Part shown: positions 10,332 to 19,697 of the stretch, in pieces
Layout: every line of letters begins with the position of its first letter
Numbering within the stretch: position 1 is the first letter of the stretch
From: Lachnospiraceae bacterium
GTDB lineage: Bacteria; Bacillota; Clostridia; Lachnospirales; Lachnospiraceae
Assembly (NCBI GenBank): GCA_910575565.1
Contig: CAJTFL010000001.1
Coordinates: 310,001-374,000, forward strand
Length of the DNA: 64,000 nucleotides
Direction of reading: 5' to 3'
Program-made: the position numbers and the translations under genes
Notes under the pieces: model-generated
Database searches by the model: none
Seen by the model: only the letters and a program-made list of their open reading frames with translations
Told to the model about the DNA's origin: nothing

Positions 10332-10341
10332 GAGGAAGCGG

Positions 10342-11271
10342 ATGAAGATTGTGTTTATGGGAACGCCGGATTTTGCTGTCCCTGCCTTGGAGGCTTTGGT
10401 AAAAGGGGGGCATCAGGTAATTGCTGCAGTGACCCAGCCGGATAAGCCTAAGGGCAGGGGAAAGGGGATGGCTATGCCGCCGGTAAAGGAAAAGGCCATG
10501 GAGTTTGCCATTCCGGTATACCAGCCGGCAAAGGTTCGGGAAGAGGGATTTTTCCGGCAGATGAGAGAGCTTTCTCCGGAAGTGATTGTGGTGGCGGCCT
10601 TTGGGCAGATCCTTCCAAAGGCTATCCTGGATCTTCCTCAGTACGGATGCATTAATATCCATGCCTCCCTTCTTCCGAAGTACCGGGGTGCGGCGCCTAT
10701 CCAGTGGGCGATTATCAATGGAGAGAAGGAAACCGGCGTTACCACCATGATGATGGATGCAGGGCTGGATACGGGGGATATGCTGGAAAAAACGGTGGTT
10801 CCCATTGAGGAAGAGGAAACGGCCCAGAGCTTAAGCGATAAGCTAAGCGCGGCAGGAGGGTCTTTGATCCTTTCTACCTTAAAGAAGGTGGAGGAGGGGA
10901 CGTTAACCAGGACGCCTCAGAGGGATGAGGAAAGCTGTTACGCCAAAATCCTCCAAAAAACCTTGGGCCGCATTGACTGGAACCGGGAGGCAAAGCTTAT
11001 TGAACGGCTGATCCGGGGATTAAATCCGTGGCCAAGCGCATACACTACCCTTAACGGAAAGTCGCTGAAGCTGTGGAAGGCTAAGGCTCTTTTGGAGGAA
11101 TATCCAGGGGAAGCGGGCCAGGTGGTAAAGGCGGTGGGAAATGAGCTGCTGATTAAAACCGGGAAGGGAACCCTTAAGGCGGAAGCGCTCCAGCTGGAAG
11201 GGAAGAAACGGATGGAGGCGGATGCATTTTTGCGGGGCTGCCCCATAGAAGAGGGAACCCGGTTAGGGTAA
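10342..11271 (+). CDS. fmt: Methionyl-tRNA formyltransferase
   Basis: Transfers the formyl group from 10-formyl-THF to initiator Met-tRNA (EC 2.1.2.9), the substrate that Fhs can supply. The N-terminal Rossmann formyltransferase domain starts with KIVFMGTPDFAVPAL. The SLLPKYRGAAPIQWAI block contains the catalytic region, and an OB-fold C-terminal domain follows from about residue 205. I chose the ATG at 10342 rather than an in-frame ATG at 10321 because it has the RBS AGGAGGAAG and matches the family N-terminus. It lies 10 bp after def. Confidence 0.96.
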   Translation: MKIVFMGTPDFAVPALEALVKGGHQVIAAVTQPDKPKGRGKGMAMPPVKEKAMEFAIPVYQPAKVREEGFFRQMRELSPEVIVVAAFGQILPKAILDLPQYGCINIHASLLPKYRGAAPIQWAIINGEKETGVTTMMMDAGLDTGDMLEKTVVPIEEEETAQSLSDKLSAAGGSLILSTLKKVEEGTLTRTPQRDEESCYAKILQKTLGRIDWNREAKLIERLIRGLNPWPSAYTTLNGKSLKLWKAKALLEEYPGEAGQVVKAVGNELLIKTGKGTLKAEALQLEGKKRMEADAFLRGCPIEEGTRLG

Positions 11272-11317
11272 GCCTGCGCCTGCCAATCGGGCAGGGCGGA
11301 TAGTAGAAAGAAGGCAG

Positions 11318-11401
11318 CTGTTCAGTAAGTAGGGCGGCGCATTTACTGCGCTGACCGTAAGATAAACTCGGCCAGAGGGCAGCGGTAAAGGTACTGAACA
11401 G
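11318..11401. repeat. Palindromic intergenic element with CTGTTCAGTA ends
   Basis: An 84-bp element is bounded by a perfect 10-bp inverted repeat, CTGTTCAGTA (11318-11327) and TACTGAACAG (11392-11401). The interior has smaller stems, such as GCGCA/TGCGC. It ends just upstream of the yugP RBS. The right end is repeated upstream of the pyridoxal kinase gene (19669-19678), which argues for a dispersed repeat family rather than a gene-specific regulator. Confidence 0.6.
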
Positions 11402-11421
11402 TTATGAAAGGAGAAGAAGAT

Positions 11422-12138
11422 ATGGGATATGGCGGATTTGGCTATTATGGGTTTGATTGGACGTATATTCTGGTGCTAATCGGCGTGGTGATCTCCATGG
11501 TGGCATCGGCAAAGGTTAACGGAACGTTTAACCGGTATTCCGGCACTTGGTCGGCCAGCGGCATGACCGGGGCGGAGGTGGCCAGGAGGATACTGCAGGC
11601 GGAGGGGATATACGATGTGACGGTAAGGCAGGTTCCCGGGAATTTAACGGATCATTACGATCCCCGCTCGAAAACGGTAAACTTATCTGAGCCAGTGTAC
11701 GGCTCTACCTCCATTTCCGCCATCGGCGTGGCTGCCCATGAGTGCGGCCATGTGATTCAGGATGCCAGATCCTATGCGCCTTTGCGGATCAGGGCGGCGT
11801 TGGTTCCGGTGGCAAATTTTGGGAGCACTTTGGCCTGGCCGCTGATCCTGATTGGGGTAGTGATCGGCGGGTTAGGCTCCCCTATTGTAGAAGTGGGGAT
11901 TTTGCTGTTCAGCCTTGCAGTATTGTTCCAGCTGGTGACGCTCCCGGTGGAGTTTAACGCCTCGGCTCGTGCCTTAAAAATCCTTGGGGAAAGCCGTATC
12001 CTGGCGCAGACAGAGGTTCCTAAGGCAAGGAAGGTGCTGGGTGCGGCGGCTCTTACCTATGTGGCGGCGGCCGCCGCCTCTATCCTGCAGCTGCTCAGGC
12101 TGGTGATCTTATTCGGAGGACGGAGAAGAGATGACTGA
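11422..12138 (+). CDS. yugP: Membrane zinc metallopeptidase, YugP family
   Basis: Predicted membrane-bound neutral zinc metallopeptidase. It has an N-terminal membrane segment (about residues 7-27), the zinc site HECGH in AAHECGHVIQ near residue 112, and two or three further hydrophobic helices (about 135-190 and the C-terminus). These features match the YugP/DUF-type family, whose substrate is unknown to me. I chose the ATG at 11422, which has the RBS GGAGAAGAAG, over one six codons upstream. The stop overlaps the rsmB start by 8 bp, so translation is probably coupled to rRNA methyltransferase synthesis, as in many Clostridia. Confidence 0.88.
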   Translation: MGYGGFGYYGFDWTYILVLIGVVISMVASAKVNGTFNRYSGTWSASGMTGAEVARRILQAEGIYDVTVRQVPGNLTDHYDPRSKTVNLSEPVYGSTSISAIGVAAHECGHVIQDARSYAPLRIRAALVPVANFGSTLAWPLILIGVVIGGLGSPIVEVGILLFSLAVLFQLVTLPVEFNASARALKILGESRILAQTEVPKARKVLGAAALTYVAAAAASILQLLRLVILFGGRRRDD

Positions 12139-13432
12139 GAGAGGAAGCAGCCGGGAGCTGATCCTGGATATTTTGACGGAAATTTTGGAAAAGGGAGCCT
12201 ACAGCCATGTGGTTTTAGGGCAGGCCTTGGGAAAATACCAGTATCTGTCTAAGGCTGACCGGGGATTGATTACCAGGGTGACAGAGGGAACCTTGGAGTA
12301 TTTGATCCAGATTGACTGGATATTAAACCGCTACTCCGCCATGAAGGTGGAAAAGATGAAGCCGGTGATCCGCACGATTTTAAGGATGTCCCTGTACCAG
12401 ATTTTATATATGGACAGGATCCCTGATTCCGCAGCCTGCAATGAAGGGGTAAAGCTGGCCGAAAGGCGCAAACTTTCCGGCCTGAAGGGATTCGTTAACG
12501 GGGTTTTGCGCAAGGTGTCCAGGGAAAAGGAGGGGCTTCTTAAGGAGCTTTCTTCCCCTGATTTTCCAAGGCCGGATATCCGTTTCTCTGTGCCGGGATG
12601 GTTGTACCGGCTGTGGGCGGACGAGCTGGGGAAGGAGCAGGCCGAAAAGGGGTTTGCCGCTTTCTTTCAGGCATCGCCTACCACGGTGCGCTGTAATTTA
12701 AGCCTGGCCTCCAAGGAGGAAATTACGGAAAGCTTAAAGGCTCAGGGCGTATCGGTTTTGGAATCCCCCCTTTCCGGGAAGGCGCTGATGATTTCCGGTT
12801 ACGATTACCTGGAGGGTTTGGATGCGTTTTCTAAAGGCTGGATCCAGGTTCAGGATGCAAGCTCTATCCTTTCCGGGGAAGCAGTGCCCCCGCCATTAGG
12901 GGCTTACGTGCTGGATATCTGTGCCGCCCCAGGGGGGAAAAGCCTCCATATGGCCGATATGCTCAAAGGAACGGGGATGGTGGAAGCCAGGGATATCTCC
13001 ATGGCCAAGATCCAGCTTATTGAAGAAAATATCCGCCGGACAGGGTTTTCCAATATCCGCACTAAGGTATGGGACGGGCGTGTGCCTGATCCGGAGGCCG
13101 TAGGACAGGCCGATATCCTCCTTGCCGATCTTCCCTGCTCCGGGCTTGGGATTATCGGGAAGAAGCCGGACATTAAGCTGCAGATGACGCAGGAAAAGCT
13201 GGAAAGCTTAGTTAAGCTGCAGCGGGAGATCCTTTCCGTGGCCTGGCAGTACGTAAAGCCAGGCGGGGTGCTTTCCTACAGCACCTGCACGGTTCACCGG
13301 GCGGAAAACCAGGGGAATGCCGCCTGGTTCCAGGAAAATTATCCCTTTGTCCAGGAAAAGCAGCTGGAATTTTTGCCGGGAAGGGACGGCTGCGATGGTT
13401 TTTTTGTGGCGGTATTCCGAAGAGAACAGTAA
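12131..13432 (+). CDS. rsmB: 16S rRNA (cytosine-967-C5)-methyltransferase RsmB
   Basis: SAM-dependent methyltransferase that makes m5C967 in 16S rRNA. The N-terminal NusB-like RNA-binding domain covers about residues 1-140. The Rossmann methyltransferase domain has DICAAPGGKS (about 258), DLPCSGLG (about 333) and the catalytic Cys in YSTCTV (about 380). Length 433 fits the family. It overlaps yugP and is followed by rlmN, giving two adjacent ribosomal-RNA modification genes. Confidence 0.95.
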   Translation: MTERGSSRELILDILTEILEKGAYSHVVLGQALGKYQYLSKADRGLITRVTEGTLEYLIQIDWILNRYSAMKVEKMKPVIRTILRMSLYQILYMDRIPDSAACNEGVKLAERRKLSGLKGFVNGVLRKVSREKEGLLKELSSPDFPRPDIRFSVPGWLYRLWADELGKEQAEKGFAAFFQASPTTVRCNLSLASKEEITESLKAQGVSVLESPLSGKALMISGYDYLEGLDAFSKGWIQVQDASSILSGEAVPPPLGAYVLDICAAPGGKSLHMADMLKGTGMVEARDISMAKIQLIEENIRRTGFSNIRTKVWDGRVPDPEAVGQADILLADLPCSGLGIIGKKPDIKLQMTQEKLESLVKLQREILSVAWQYVKPGGVLSYSTCTVHRAENQGNAAWFQENYPFVQEKQLEFLPGRDGCDGFFVAVFRREQ

Positions 13433-13495
13433 ATGGAAAAATTAGGAAAAACATATGGGATGCAAAGAGGCATAGGGGATGCAAAGGAGAAAATC

Positions 13496-14533
13496 ATGGA
13501 AAAACAGGATATTAAATCATTTACCATGGAGGAGCTGGCCGAAAAGCTTTGCGGGATGGGACATCCGGCGTATCGTGCCAGCCAGGTTTACGGATGGCTC
13601 CACAGCCGCCTGGCCGGGAGCTTTGAGGAGATTACGAACCTTCCCAAGGCTATGAGAAAGGAGCTTGAGGAAGCCTTTCGGATTGTCTCACTAACTCCGG
13701 TGGAAATCAAAGTCTCGAAAATTGACGGGACAAGGAAATATCTGTTTGCCTTATCAGACGGGACGGTGATTGAAAGCGTGTGGATGAAGTATAGGCATGG
13801 GAACTCCGTCTGTATCTCCTCCCAGGCAGGCTGCCGGATGGGCTGTAAGTTTTGTGCCTCCACCCTGGACGGCTTAGAGCGCAGCCTTCTGCCCTCGGAA
13901 ATGCTGGATCAGGTTTACCAGATCCAAAAAGAAACGGGGGAGAGGGTTTCCAATGTGGTGGTGATGGGTTCTGGGGAGCCTTTTGACAACTACGAAAACC
14001 TGGTTCGCTTTATCCGGCTGTTAAGCAGCAGGGAAGGGTTAAACATCAGCCAGCGGAACATTACCATTTCCACCTGCGGCATTGTGCCGGGGATCCTCCG
14101 CCTGGCGAAGGAAGGGCTGCCTGTCACCTTGGCGCTGTCTCTTCATGCGCCCAATGACGGGATAAGGGAAAAGCTGATGCCCATCGCAAAGACCTACAAG
14201 CTTGACCAGGTGTTAGAGGCCTGCCGGGCGTATTTTCGGGAAACCGGGCGGCGGGTGACGTATGAATACAGCCTGGTAAAGGGGGTAAACGATTCCCTAA
14301 AGGATGCCAGGGCTCTTGGGGCTCTGCTAAAAAAGCAGCAGGGGCATATTAACCTGATTCCGGTAAACCCCATTAAGGAGCGCACTTTCCGTCAGTCTGA
14401 TCAAACTTCTATCCAGGCATTTAAAAATGTGCTTGAAAAAAATGGGATAAATGTTACTATTAGAAGAGAGATGGGCCGCGACATCAACGGAGCCTGCGGC
14501 CAGCTCAGGAAAAGCTTTCTGGAAACCAGATAG
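13496..14533 (+). CDS. rlmN: Dual-specificity RNA methyltransferase RlmN
   Basis: Radical SAM enzyme that methylates C2 of A2503 in 23S rRNA and A37 in some tRNAs. The radical SAM motif reads CRMGCKFC, the CxxxCxxC form. VVMGSGEPFDNYENL and the C-terminal GACGQL, with the second catalytic Cys, are also present. I prefer the ATG at 13496, preceded by AAAGGAG, over an in-frame ATG at 13433 that directly abuts the rsmB stop. The 63 bp between them contain a direct repeat of GGGATGCAAAG. A 345-residue product is standard. Confidence 0.96.
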   Translation: MEKQDIKSFTMEELAEKLCGMGHPAYRASQVYGWLHSRLAGSFEEITNLPKAMRKELEEAFRIVSLTPVEIKVSKIDGTRKYLFALSDGTVIESVWMKYRHGNSVCISSQAGCRMGCKFCASTLDGLERSLLPSEMLDQVYQIQKETGERVSNVVVMGSGEPFDNYENLVRFIRLLSSREGLNISQRNITISTCGIVPGILRLAKEGLPVTLALSLHAPNDGIREKLMPIAKTYKLDQVLEACRAYFRETGRRVTYEYSLVKGVNDSLKDARALGALLKKQQGHINLIPVNPIKERTFRQSDQTSIQAFKNVLEKNGINVTIRREMGRDINGACGQLRKSFLETR

Positions 14534-14547
14534 GAAGGAGTGGTTTG

Positions 14548-15294
14548 GTGCAGGCAGTTGGGAGGACGGATCAGGGGATGGCCAGGGAAGTTAACCAGGA
14601 CAGCATCCTTGTATCCAAGACGCCGGTAGGTCCTCTGCCCAATCTCTTTTTGGTGGCAGACGGGATGGGCGGCCATAATGCCGGGGACTATGCTTCCAAG
14701 TTCCTGGTAGAGCAGCTGGTTCAGCATTTGAAGGGGCAGCCTTTATCTACGTCAGAAATTAAAGCACTTCAGGATGGCATACATTCGGTAAATCAGTTGC
14801 TGTATGAGAAATCATTGGAAGATATCCGTCTTAGCGGGATGGGGAGTACATTAGTCGCCGCAGTGTTTAGCCGCGGAATACTTTATGTGGCAAACGTGGG
14901 GGACAGCCGCCTTTACGTGATTGGGAAAGAAATTCGGCAGATTACAAGAGACCACTCTTATGTGGAAGAGATGGTGGCGCTTGGCCGTATGCGCCGTGAA
15001 AGTGAAGCATACAAGCGGAACAAGAACATTATTACCAGGGCGGTAGGAGCTGCCGTAACTGTACAGATAGATTTTTTTGAAGTAACATTGGAAGAGGGGG
15101 AGCAGTTTCTGCTTTGCTCGGACGGCCTCCCCAATATGGTAGAGGAGAAATCCATACAGAAAATTGTGAAAAATGCCCCGTCGTTGGAAGTGGCCGCCAG
15201 GATCCTGGTGGATCGGGCCAATAATAACGGTGGGTTTGATAATATATCGGTCGTGCTGGTTAACCCAAAGGAAAGCGGGGTGAAGCCATGTTAA
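14548..15294 (+). CDS. stp: PP2C-family serine/threonine phosphatase Stp/PrpC
   Basis: Metal-dependent phosphatase that reverses phosphorylation by the adjacent PASTA kinase. Metal-binding motifs are visible: an early Asp in QDSILV, DGMGGHNAGD (about residue 37), GDSRLY, and the C-terminal GGFDNISVVLV. Length is about 248 residues. The start is GTG at 14548 or TTG at 14545; the GTG is better placed behind AAGGAG. The 3' end overlaps the kinase start by 7 bp, the classic stp-prkC arrangement that ties the two antagonists together. Confidence 0.95.
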   Translation: MQAVGRTDQGMAREVNQDSILVSKTPVGPLPNLFLVADGMGGHNAGDYASKFLVEQLVQHLKGQPLSTSEIKALQDGIHSVNQLLYEKSLEDIRLSGMGSTLVAAVFSRGILYVANVGDSRLYVIGKEIRQITRDHSYVEEMVALGRMRRESEAYKRNKNIITRAVGAAVTVQIDFFEVTLEEGEQFLLCSDGLPNMVEEKSIQKIVKNAPSLEVAARILVDRANNNGGFDNISVVLVNPKESGVKPC

Positions 15295-17384
15295 GGCCGG
15301 GAATGTACCTTCAGGAACGATACGAAATCATTGAGCAGGTTGGCTCCGGTGGGATGGCGGACGTATATAAGGCCATGTGCCATACCTTAAACCGTCTGGT
15401 AGCCATTAAAGTGCTGAAGAGGGAACTTAGCCGGAACGAAGAATTTGTTAATCGGTTTAAGCTGGAAGCCCAGGCGGCGGCCAGGCTTTCCCACCCCAAT
15501 ATTGTAAATGTGTTCGATGTAGTGGATGACGGCGATTTCCATTATATCGTTATGGAATTGATTGAGGGAATTACCCTAAAAAGCTATATCGCCAAAAAAG
15601 GATTCCTGGAGGTTAAGGAAAGCATCGGGATTGCTATCCAGGTGGCTCAGGGGATGTGGGCGGCTCATCAGCAGAATATTATCCATCGGGATATTAAGCC
15701 TCAGAATATTATGATTTCCAAGGATGGAAAGGTAAAGGTGGCGGATTTCGGCATTGCCAGAGCCTCCTTTTCCGACAGCCAGGATTCAGATGCCATAGGC
15801 TCGGTGCACTACGTTTCACCGGAGCAGGCCACGGGAGGGCCGGTAGATGCAAGGAGCGATATATATTCCCTGGGGATTACCATGTTCGAGATGGTTACAG
15901 GAAGGCTTCCTTTTGACGGGGAAAATACAGCTTCGGTGACGATGGCTCACTTAAAAAGCCCTATGGCCTCCCCTAAGGAAAGCAACCCGGATATTCCAGA
16001 AAGCCTGGAGGGGATTATCCTAACCTGTACGGAAAAAAGGCCGGAGGATCGTTACTCCACGGCGGCTGAGGTAATCGCGGACTTAAGGAAGGCGCTAATT
16101 GGCCCTGTGTCCCAGCCCGAAGCCGAGGCGGCCTTGGAGGAGGCCAAAGAACAGGTACAGCAGGATGTGTTAGCGGAACCATGGGAGGAACCGGAAGATG
16201 GGGAGCCTGAGGATGAAGAACCGCTTTCCGATAAGGTTTCCTGGGGAAAGAGCCATGATATTACCCATCAGATAGAGCGGATTTTTGCGGCGGCAGGGGT
16301 TTTGGTGGCAATCGCCATTGTTGCGGTGCTGTTAGTGATTATGTCCCATCTAGGAGGGATATTCGGATCGGGAAGACAGGCCAGCCAGGCGGAGGAGGAG
16401 ACGATGGAAAGCCAGATAGCGGAAGTGACTACGGCTCCCGTTGCGGACAGCCAGGTGATTATGCCAAATCTGCTGACCAAGCCCCTTCCGATGATGGAAA
16501 GCGAGGCCAGAAGGCTTCTGGAGAATGTGGGGCTTCGCATGGTGGTCAGCAGCGTGGAAAATTCCAATGAGGTTCCGGCAGGCTATGTGATGGCTCAGGA
16601 GTATCCTGAGGGGACGGCGCTGGAAAGGAATACTACGGTAAATGTGAAGGTAAGCAAGGGAAGCGGGACGGTGGAGCTGGATTCTTTAGGCCTTGCCGGG
16701 ATGGAGCAGCAGGCGGCGGCCTTGCTGTTAACCGAGCGGAAATTGGTTATCGCCCTCGCGGAAGACTACAGCGATACGGTTCCGGCGGGCAGCGTGATCC
16801 GCTATGAGCCGGCAAGCCCCAGGGAAGGGGAGACGGTAACGCTTACCATCAGCAAAGGACCAGCCCTTGTTCCTGTGCCGGATTTATCGAATTTAACACC
16901 GGAGGCGGCGGAAGCCGTGCTGATGGCAGCCGGTTTCCTGCCGGTTGCCGCCGGAAAAGAGCATAGCGATACGATAGAGGCAGGGCTGGTGCTTAGCCAG
17001 AATCCCCATCCGAAACAGCCCCTGCAAAAGGGACAGGCGGTGCAGTACTATATCAGCCTGGGGCCGGAGGAGACGATTATTGGCGTCACCCATTACGTGG
17101 CTTCCATTGATAAGCAGTATAATTTAAGCATGGAGCTGGGGCCAGGCTCCTCCAGCACCAGCGTACAGATTGTTATCCGGCTGCGGCAGGAAGTAAACGG
17201 GAAAACGGTGATGAAAAACTTAACCGAGCCCAGAAGGGTGATTGGGGATTCGGTAATTCCCATTTCATTTTCCAGGATAGAAGGTGCAGACGGAGTGGAA
17301 GAAGGGTTTGTGGAGCTGCTGGATTTGGATCAGAACAAAGTGCTGGCTTCTTATCCCGTGTCGTTTTTCAAGACGGAAAATTAA
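15288..17384 (+). CDS. prkC: Serine/threonine protein kinase PrkC with PASTA domains
   Basis: Membrane sensor kinase that binds muropeptides or lipid II outside and phosphorylates cell-wall, division and germination proteins inside. The kinase domain (about 10-270) has the Lys motif AIKVLK, HRDIKPQN (about 132) and DFG. An acidic linker is followed by one transmembrane helix near 333-352. Three extracellular PASTA repeats span roughly 390-595, and a further C-terminal beta-rich region runs to 698. It overlaps stp upstream. Downstream rsgA follows after 15 bp; RsgA is itself a known PrkC substrate in Bacillus. Confidence 0.95.
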   Translation: MLRPGMYLQERYEIIEQVGSGGMADVYKAMCHTLNRLVAIKVLKRELSRNEEFVNRFKLEAQAAARLSHPNIVNVFDVVDDGDFHYIVMELIEGITLKSYIAKKGFLEVKESIGIAIQVAQGMWAAHQQNIIHRDIKPQNIMISKDGKVKVADFGIARASFSDSQDSDAIGSVHYVSPEQATGGPVDARSDIYSLGITMFEMVTGRLPFDGENTASVTMAHLKSPMASPKESNPDIPESLEGIILTCTEKRPEDRYSTAAEVIADLRKALIGPVSQPEAEAALEEAKEQVQQDVLAEPWEEPEDGEPEDEEPLSDKVSWGKSHDITHQIERIFAAAGVLVAIAIVAVLLVIMSHLGGIFGSGRQASQAEEETMESQIAEVTTAPVADSQVIMPNLLTKPLPMMESEARRLLENVGLRMVVSSVENSNEVPAGYVMAQEYPEGTALERNTTVNVKVSKGSGTVELDSLGLAGMEQQAAALLLTERKLVIALAEDYSDTVPAGSVIRYEPASPREGETVTLTISKGPALVPVPDLSNLTPEAAEAVLMAAGFLPVAAGKEHSDTIEAGLVLSQNPHPKQPLQKGQAVQYYISLGPEETIIGVTHYVASIDKQYNLSMELGPGSSSTSVQIVIRLRQEVNGKTVMKNLTEPRRVIGDSVIPISFSRIEGADGVEEGFVELLDLDQNKVLASYPVSFFKTEN

Positions 17385-17399
17385 GGTTAAGGGGATTTA

Positions 17400-18278
17400 A
17401 TGACAGGGAAAATTATCAAAGGAATTGCCGGGTTTTATTACGTCCATGACGGCCATGGGAAGGTTTATGAATGTAAGGCAAAAGGCGTTTTCCGGAATCG
17501 GAAGATCAAGCCTTTGGTGGGGGATAATGCAGAGTTTTCTGTCCTGGATGAAAGCGGCCGGAAAGGGAATATTGACCGGATCCTGCCCAGGAAAAATTCG
17601 CTGATCCGTCCTGCTGTAGCGAATGTTGACCAGGCCTTGCTGGTGTTTACTTTGGCTGAACCTACACTAAACCAGAACTTGCTTGAACGGTTTTTGGTGA
17701 TGATGGGGAAAGCGGAAATTCCTACGTATATTTGCTTTAATAAGCTGGATCTGTGTCCGTCCACCCAGTGGATGGATTATCTGAGAATCTATGAGGGAGC
17801 CGGTTATCGCGTGTATGGGCTTAGCGTAAAGGAGGAAGTGGGGATTGAAGGAATTAAGGAATTGATCCGGGGAAAGACGACGGTTTTAGCCGGCCCTTCC
17901 GGGGTAGGAAAATCTTCCCTGATGAACTTTATCCAACCAGAAGCAGGGATGGAAACCGGGGAAATCAGCGAAAAAATTAAGCGTGGGAAGCATACTACCC
18001 GTCATAGCCAGTTGTTTTACGTGGAGGAAAGCACCTTCATGATGGATACGCCGGGATTTAGCTCCCTATATCTGGAAGGCCTGGAGGCGGACAGCCTGCA
18101 GGAATATTTCCCGGAGTTTTTCAGTTATCGGAAAGACTGCAAATTTCCCGGCTGCGTCCATATCGGGGAGCGGGTATGCGGAGTAAAGTCTGCTGTGGAA
18201 GCCGGGAAGGTGAACCGGAAACGGTATGAAAATTACAGGCTGCTTTATCAAGAGCTAAAAGAAAAAAGGAGATATTAA
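17400..18278 (+). CDS. rsgA: Ribosome small-subunit GTPase RsgA
   Basis: Late 30S assembly GTPase with circularly permuted G motifs. The N-terminal OB fold covers about 1-65. The G4-type FNKLDL motif (about 115) comes before the P-loop GPSGVGKSS (about 165), which is the permutation hallmark, and the G3-like DTPGFSS follows. The C-terminal zinc-binding Cys/His cluster includes CKFPGCVH and a later Cys near 258. Length 292 is normal. It abuts rpe by a single base, within the stp-prkC-rsgA-rpe-thiN run. Confidence 0.95.
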   Translation: MTGKIIKGIAGFYYVHDGHGKVYECKAKGVFRNRKIKPLVGDNAEFSVLDESGRKGNIDRILPRKNSLIRPAVANVDQALLVFTLAEPTLNQNLLERFLVMMGKAEIPTYICFNKLDLCPSTQWMDYLRIYEGAGYRVYGLSVKEEVGIEGIKELIRGKTTVLAGPSGVGKSSLMNFIQPEAGMETGEISEKIKRGKHTTRHSQLFYVEESTFMMDTPGFSSLYLEGLEADSLQEYFPEFFSYRKDCKFPGCVHIGERVCGVKSAVEAGKVNRKRYENYRLLYQELKEKRRY

Positions 18279-18279
18279 T

Positions 18280-18951
18280 ATGTATATACTAGCGCCATCT
18301 ATATTGGGAGCCGATTTTTCAAGGCTGAATCAGCAGATTAAAGCAGTTGCGGATGCCGGTGCAAGGTATTTGCACTTAGATGTGATGGACGGAACTTTTG
18401 TGCCTACCTTGTCCATAGGGATGCCGGTGATTTCCGCCATTCGGAAATGTTCAGATCAGTTTTTTGATGTGCATATGATGGTGATGGAGCCTTGGCGGTT
18501 TATTGGGGAATTAAAAGAAGCGGGGGCAGACTTAATCTGCGTCCACCAGGAGGCCTGCAACCATTTGGACAGGACGCTCCACCAGATTCAGAACGCCGGC
18601 CTTAAGGCAGGGGTGGCGCTAAACCCGGCGACTCCCGTATCTATGCTGGACTGTGTGCTGGATCAGGTGGATATGATCCTGATTATGTCCGTAAACCCGG
18701 GGTATGGGAGCCAGAAGTTTATTCCCTATACCTTAAACAAGATCCGCCAGCTGCGAAGGGTCTTGGACGAGCGGAACCTTAAGGTGGACATTGAAGTGGA
18801 CGGCGGAGTGACCCTTTCTAATATGCGGGAATTTTTAGACGCGGGCGCAAATGTGCTGGTGTCCGGCTCCGCGGTGTTTAAAGGGGACGCGTCGGCAAAC
18901 GCCCATAAGTTTATGGAAATCATGAGAGAATATGAGGCGAAAGAGGGATGA
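18280..18951 (+). CDS. rpe: Ribulose-phosphate 3-epimerase
   Basis: TIM-barrel enzyme (EC 5.1.3.1) that interconverts ribulose-5-phosphate and xylulose-5-phosphate in the pentose phosphate pathway. The N-terminal LAPSILGADF, the metal-binding HLDVMDGTFVP, SVNPGYGSQKF and the C-terminal phosphate site DGGVTLSN / VSGSAVFKG are all visible. The 223-residue length is typical. Its TGA overlaps the thiN ATG (ATGA), suggesting translational coupling. Confidence 0.96.
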   Translation: MYILAPSILGADFSRLNQQIKAVADAGARYLHLDVMDGTFVPTLSIGMPVISAIRKCSDQFFDVHMMVMEPWRFIGELKEAGADLICVHQEACNHLDRTLHQIQNAGLKAGVALNPATPVSMLDCVLDQVDMILIMSVNPGYGSQKFIPYTLNKIRQLRRVLDERNLKVDIEVDGGVTLSNMREFLDAGANVLVSGSAVFKGDASANAHKFMEIMREYEAKEG

Positions 18952-19598
18952 AAACTTGTTTGATTATCACCGGCGGAAGGCTTGATCCGGCCTTCGCCGG
19001 TTCTTTTTGCCGCCGCAATTCCTTTGACCGGGTGATTGCGGTGGACGGGGGACTAGACAGGGCCTCAAGCCTTGGGATTATCCCGGATATGGCTGTGGGA
19101 GATTTTGACACGGTTTCCCGGCCGGTTCTGGAAAAATACCGGAAGATCCCGTATATTATCTGGGAAGTCCATGAGCCGGAAAAGAATGAGACGGATACGG
19201 AGCTGGCGATAAGGAAGGCCATCGCCTGCGGCTGCACCCAGATTACCATCCTTGGAGCCACCGGGGGCCGGTTTGACCATATGCTGGCAAATGTATTCCT
19301 GCTTTACCGCTGCTTACAGCAAGGCGTAAAGGCCTGCATCCTGGATCGGCAGAATAAGATTTTCTTGATCGAGGAAAGCCACACGTTTTTGGCTTCCCGG
19401 TTGTGGGGGAAATATATTTCCTTCCTTCCCCTTTTGGGGCAGTTAAAGGGGATCACCTTAGAAGGCTTTAAGTATCCCCTTAAGGATTACGATTTGGATG
19501 CGGCCAGCAGCCGGTGCATCAGCAATGAGCTTTCCGGGGAAAAGGGGAGGATCACCTTCCGGGAAGGGGTGGCAATCTGCGTGGAGTCCCGGGATTAA
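18948..19598 (+). CDS. thiN: Thiamine diphosphokinase
   Basis: Converts thiamine to thiamine diphosphate using ATP (EC 2.7.6.2). The N-terminal ADP-binding half has the AVDGGLDRA and GDFDT motifs (about residues 29-52). TDTELAI (about 83) and GATGGRFDH (about 104) complete the active site, and a C-terminal beta-sandwich follows. Length 216. It overlaps rpe by 4 bp and closes the rsgA-rpe-thiN operon tail. No TPP riboswitch is visible upstream, as expected for an internal operon gene. Confidence 0.95.
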   Translation: MKTCLIITGGRLDPAFAGSFCRRNSFDRVIAVDGGLDRASSLGIIPDMAVGDFDTVSRPVLEKYRKIPYIIWEVHEPEKNETDTELAIRKAIACGCTQITILGATGGRFDHMLANVFLLYRCLQQGVKACILDRQNKIFLIEESHTFLASRLWGKYISFLPLLGQLKGITLEGFKYPLKDYDLDAASSRCISNELSGEKGRITFREGVAICVESRD

Positions 19599-19610
19599 AG
19601 AAAAAAACAG

Positions 19611-19678
19611 GCAAAAATCCCATCGTCGCAGGCGATCTTCAATGGATTTTTGCTCGTAACCGTAAGGGTACTGAACAG
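19611..19678. repeat. Hairpin plus CTGTTCA-type repeat end
   Basis: GCAAAAATCC (19611-19620) pairs with GGATTTTTGC (19644-19653) to form a long stem just after the thiN stop. It is followed by TACTGAACAG (19669-19678), identical to the right end of the 11318-11401 element. No U-run follows the stem, so termination is uncertain. I read it as a partial or variant copy of the dispersed palindromic repeat. Confidence 0.5.
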
Positions 19679-19697
19679 TTAGAAAAGCAGAAAGGAT

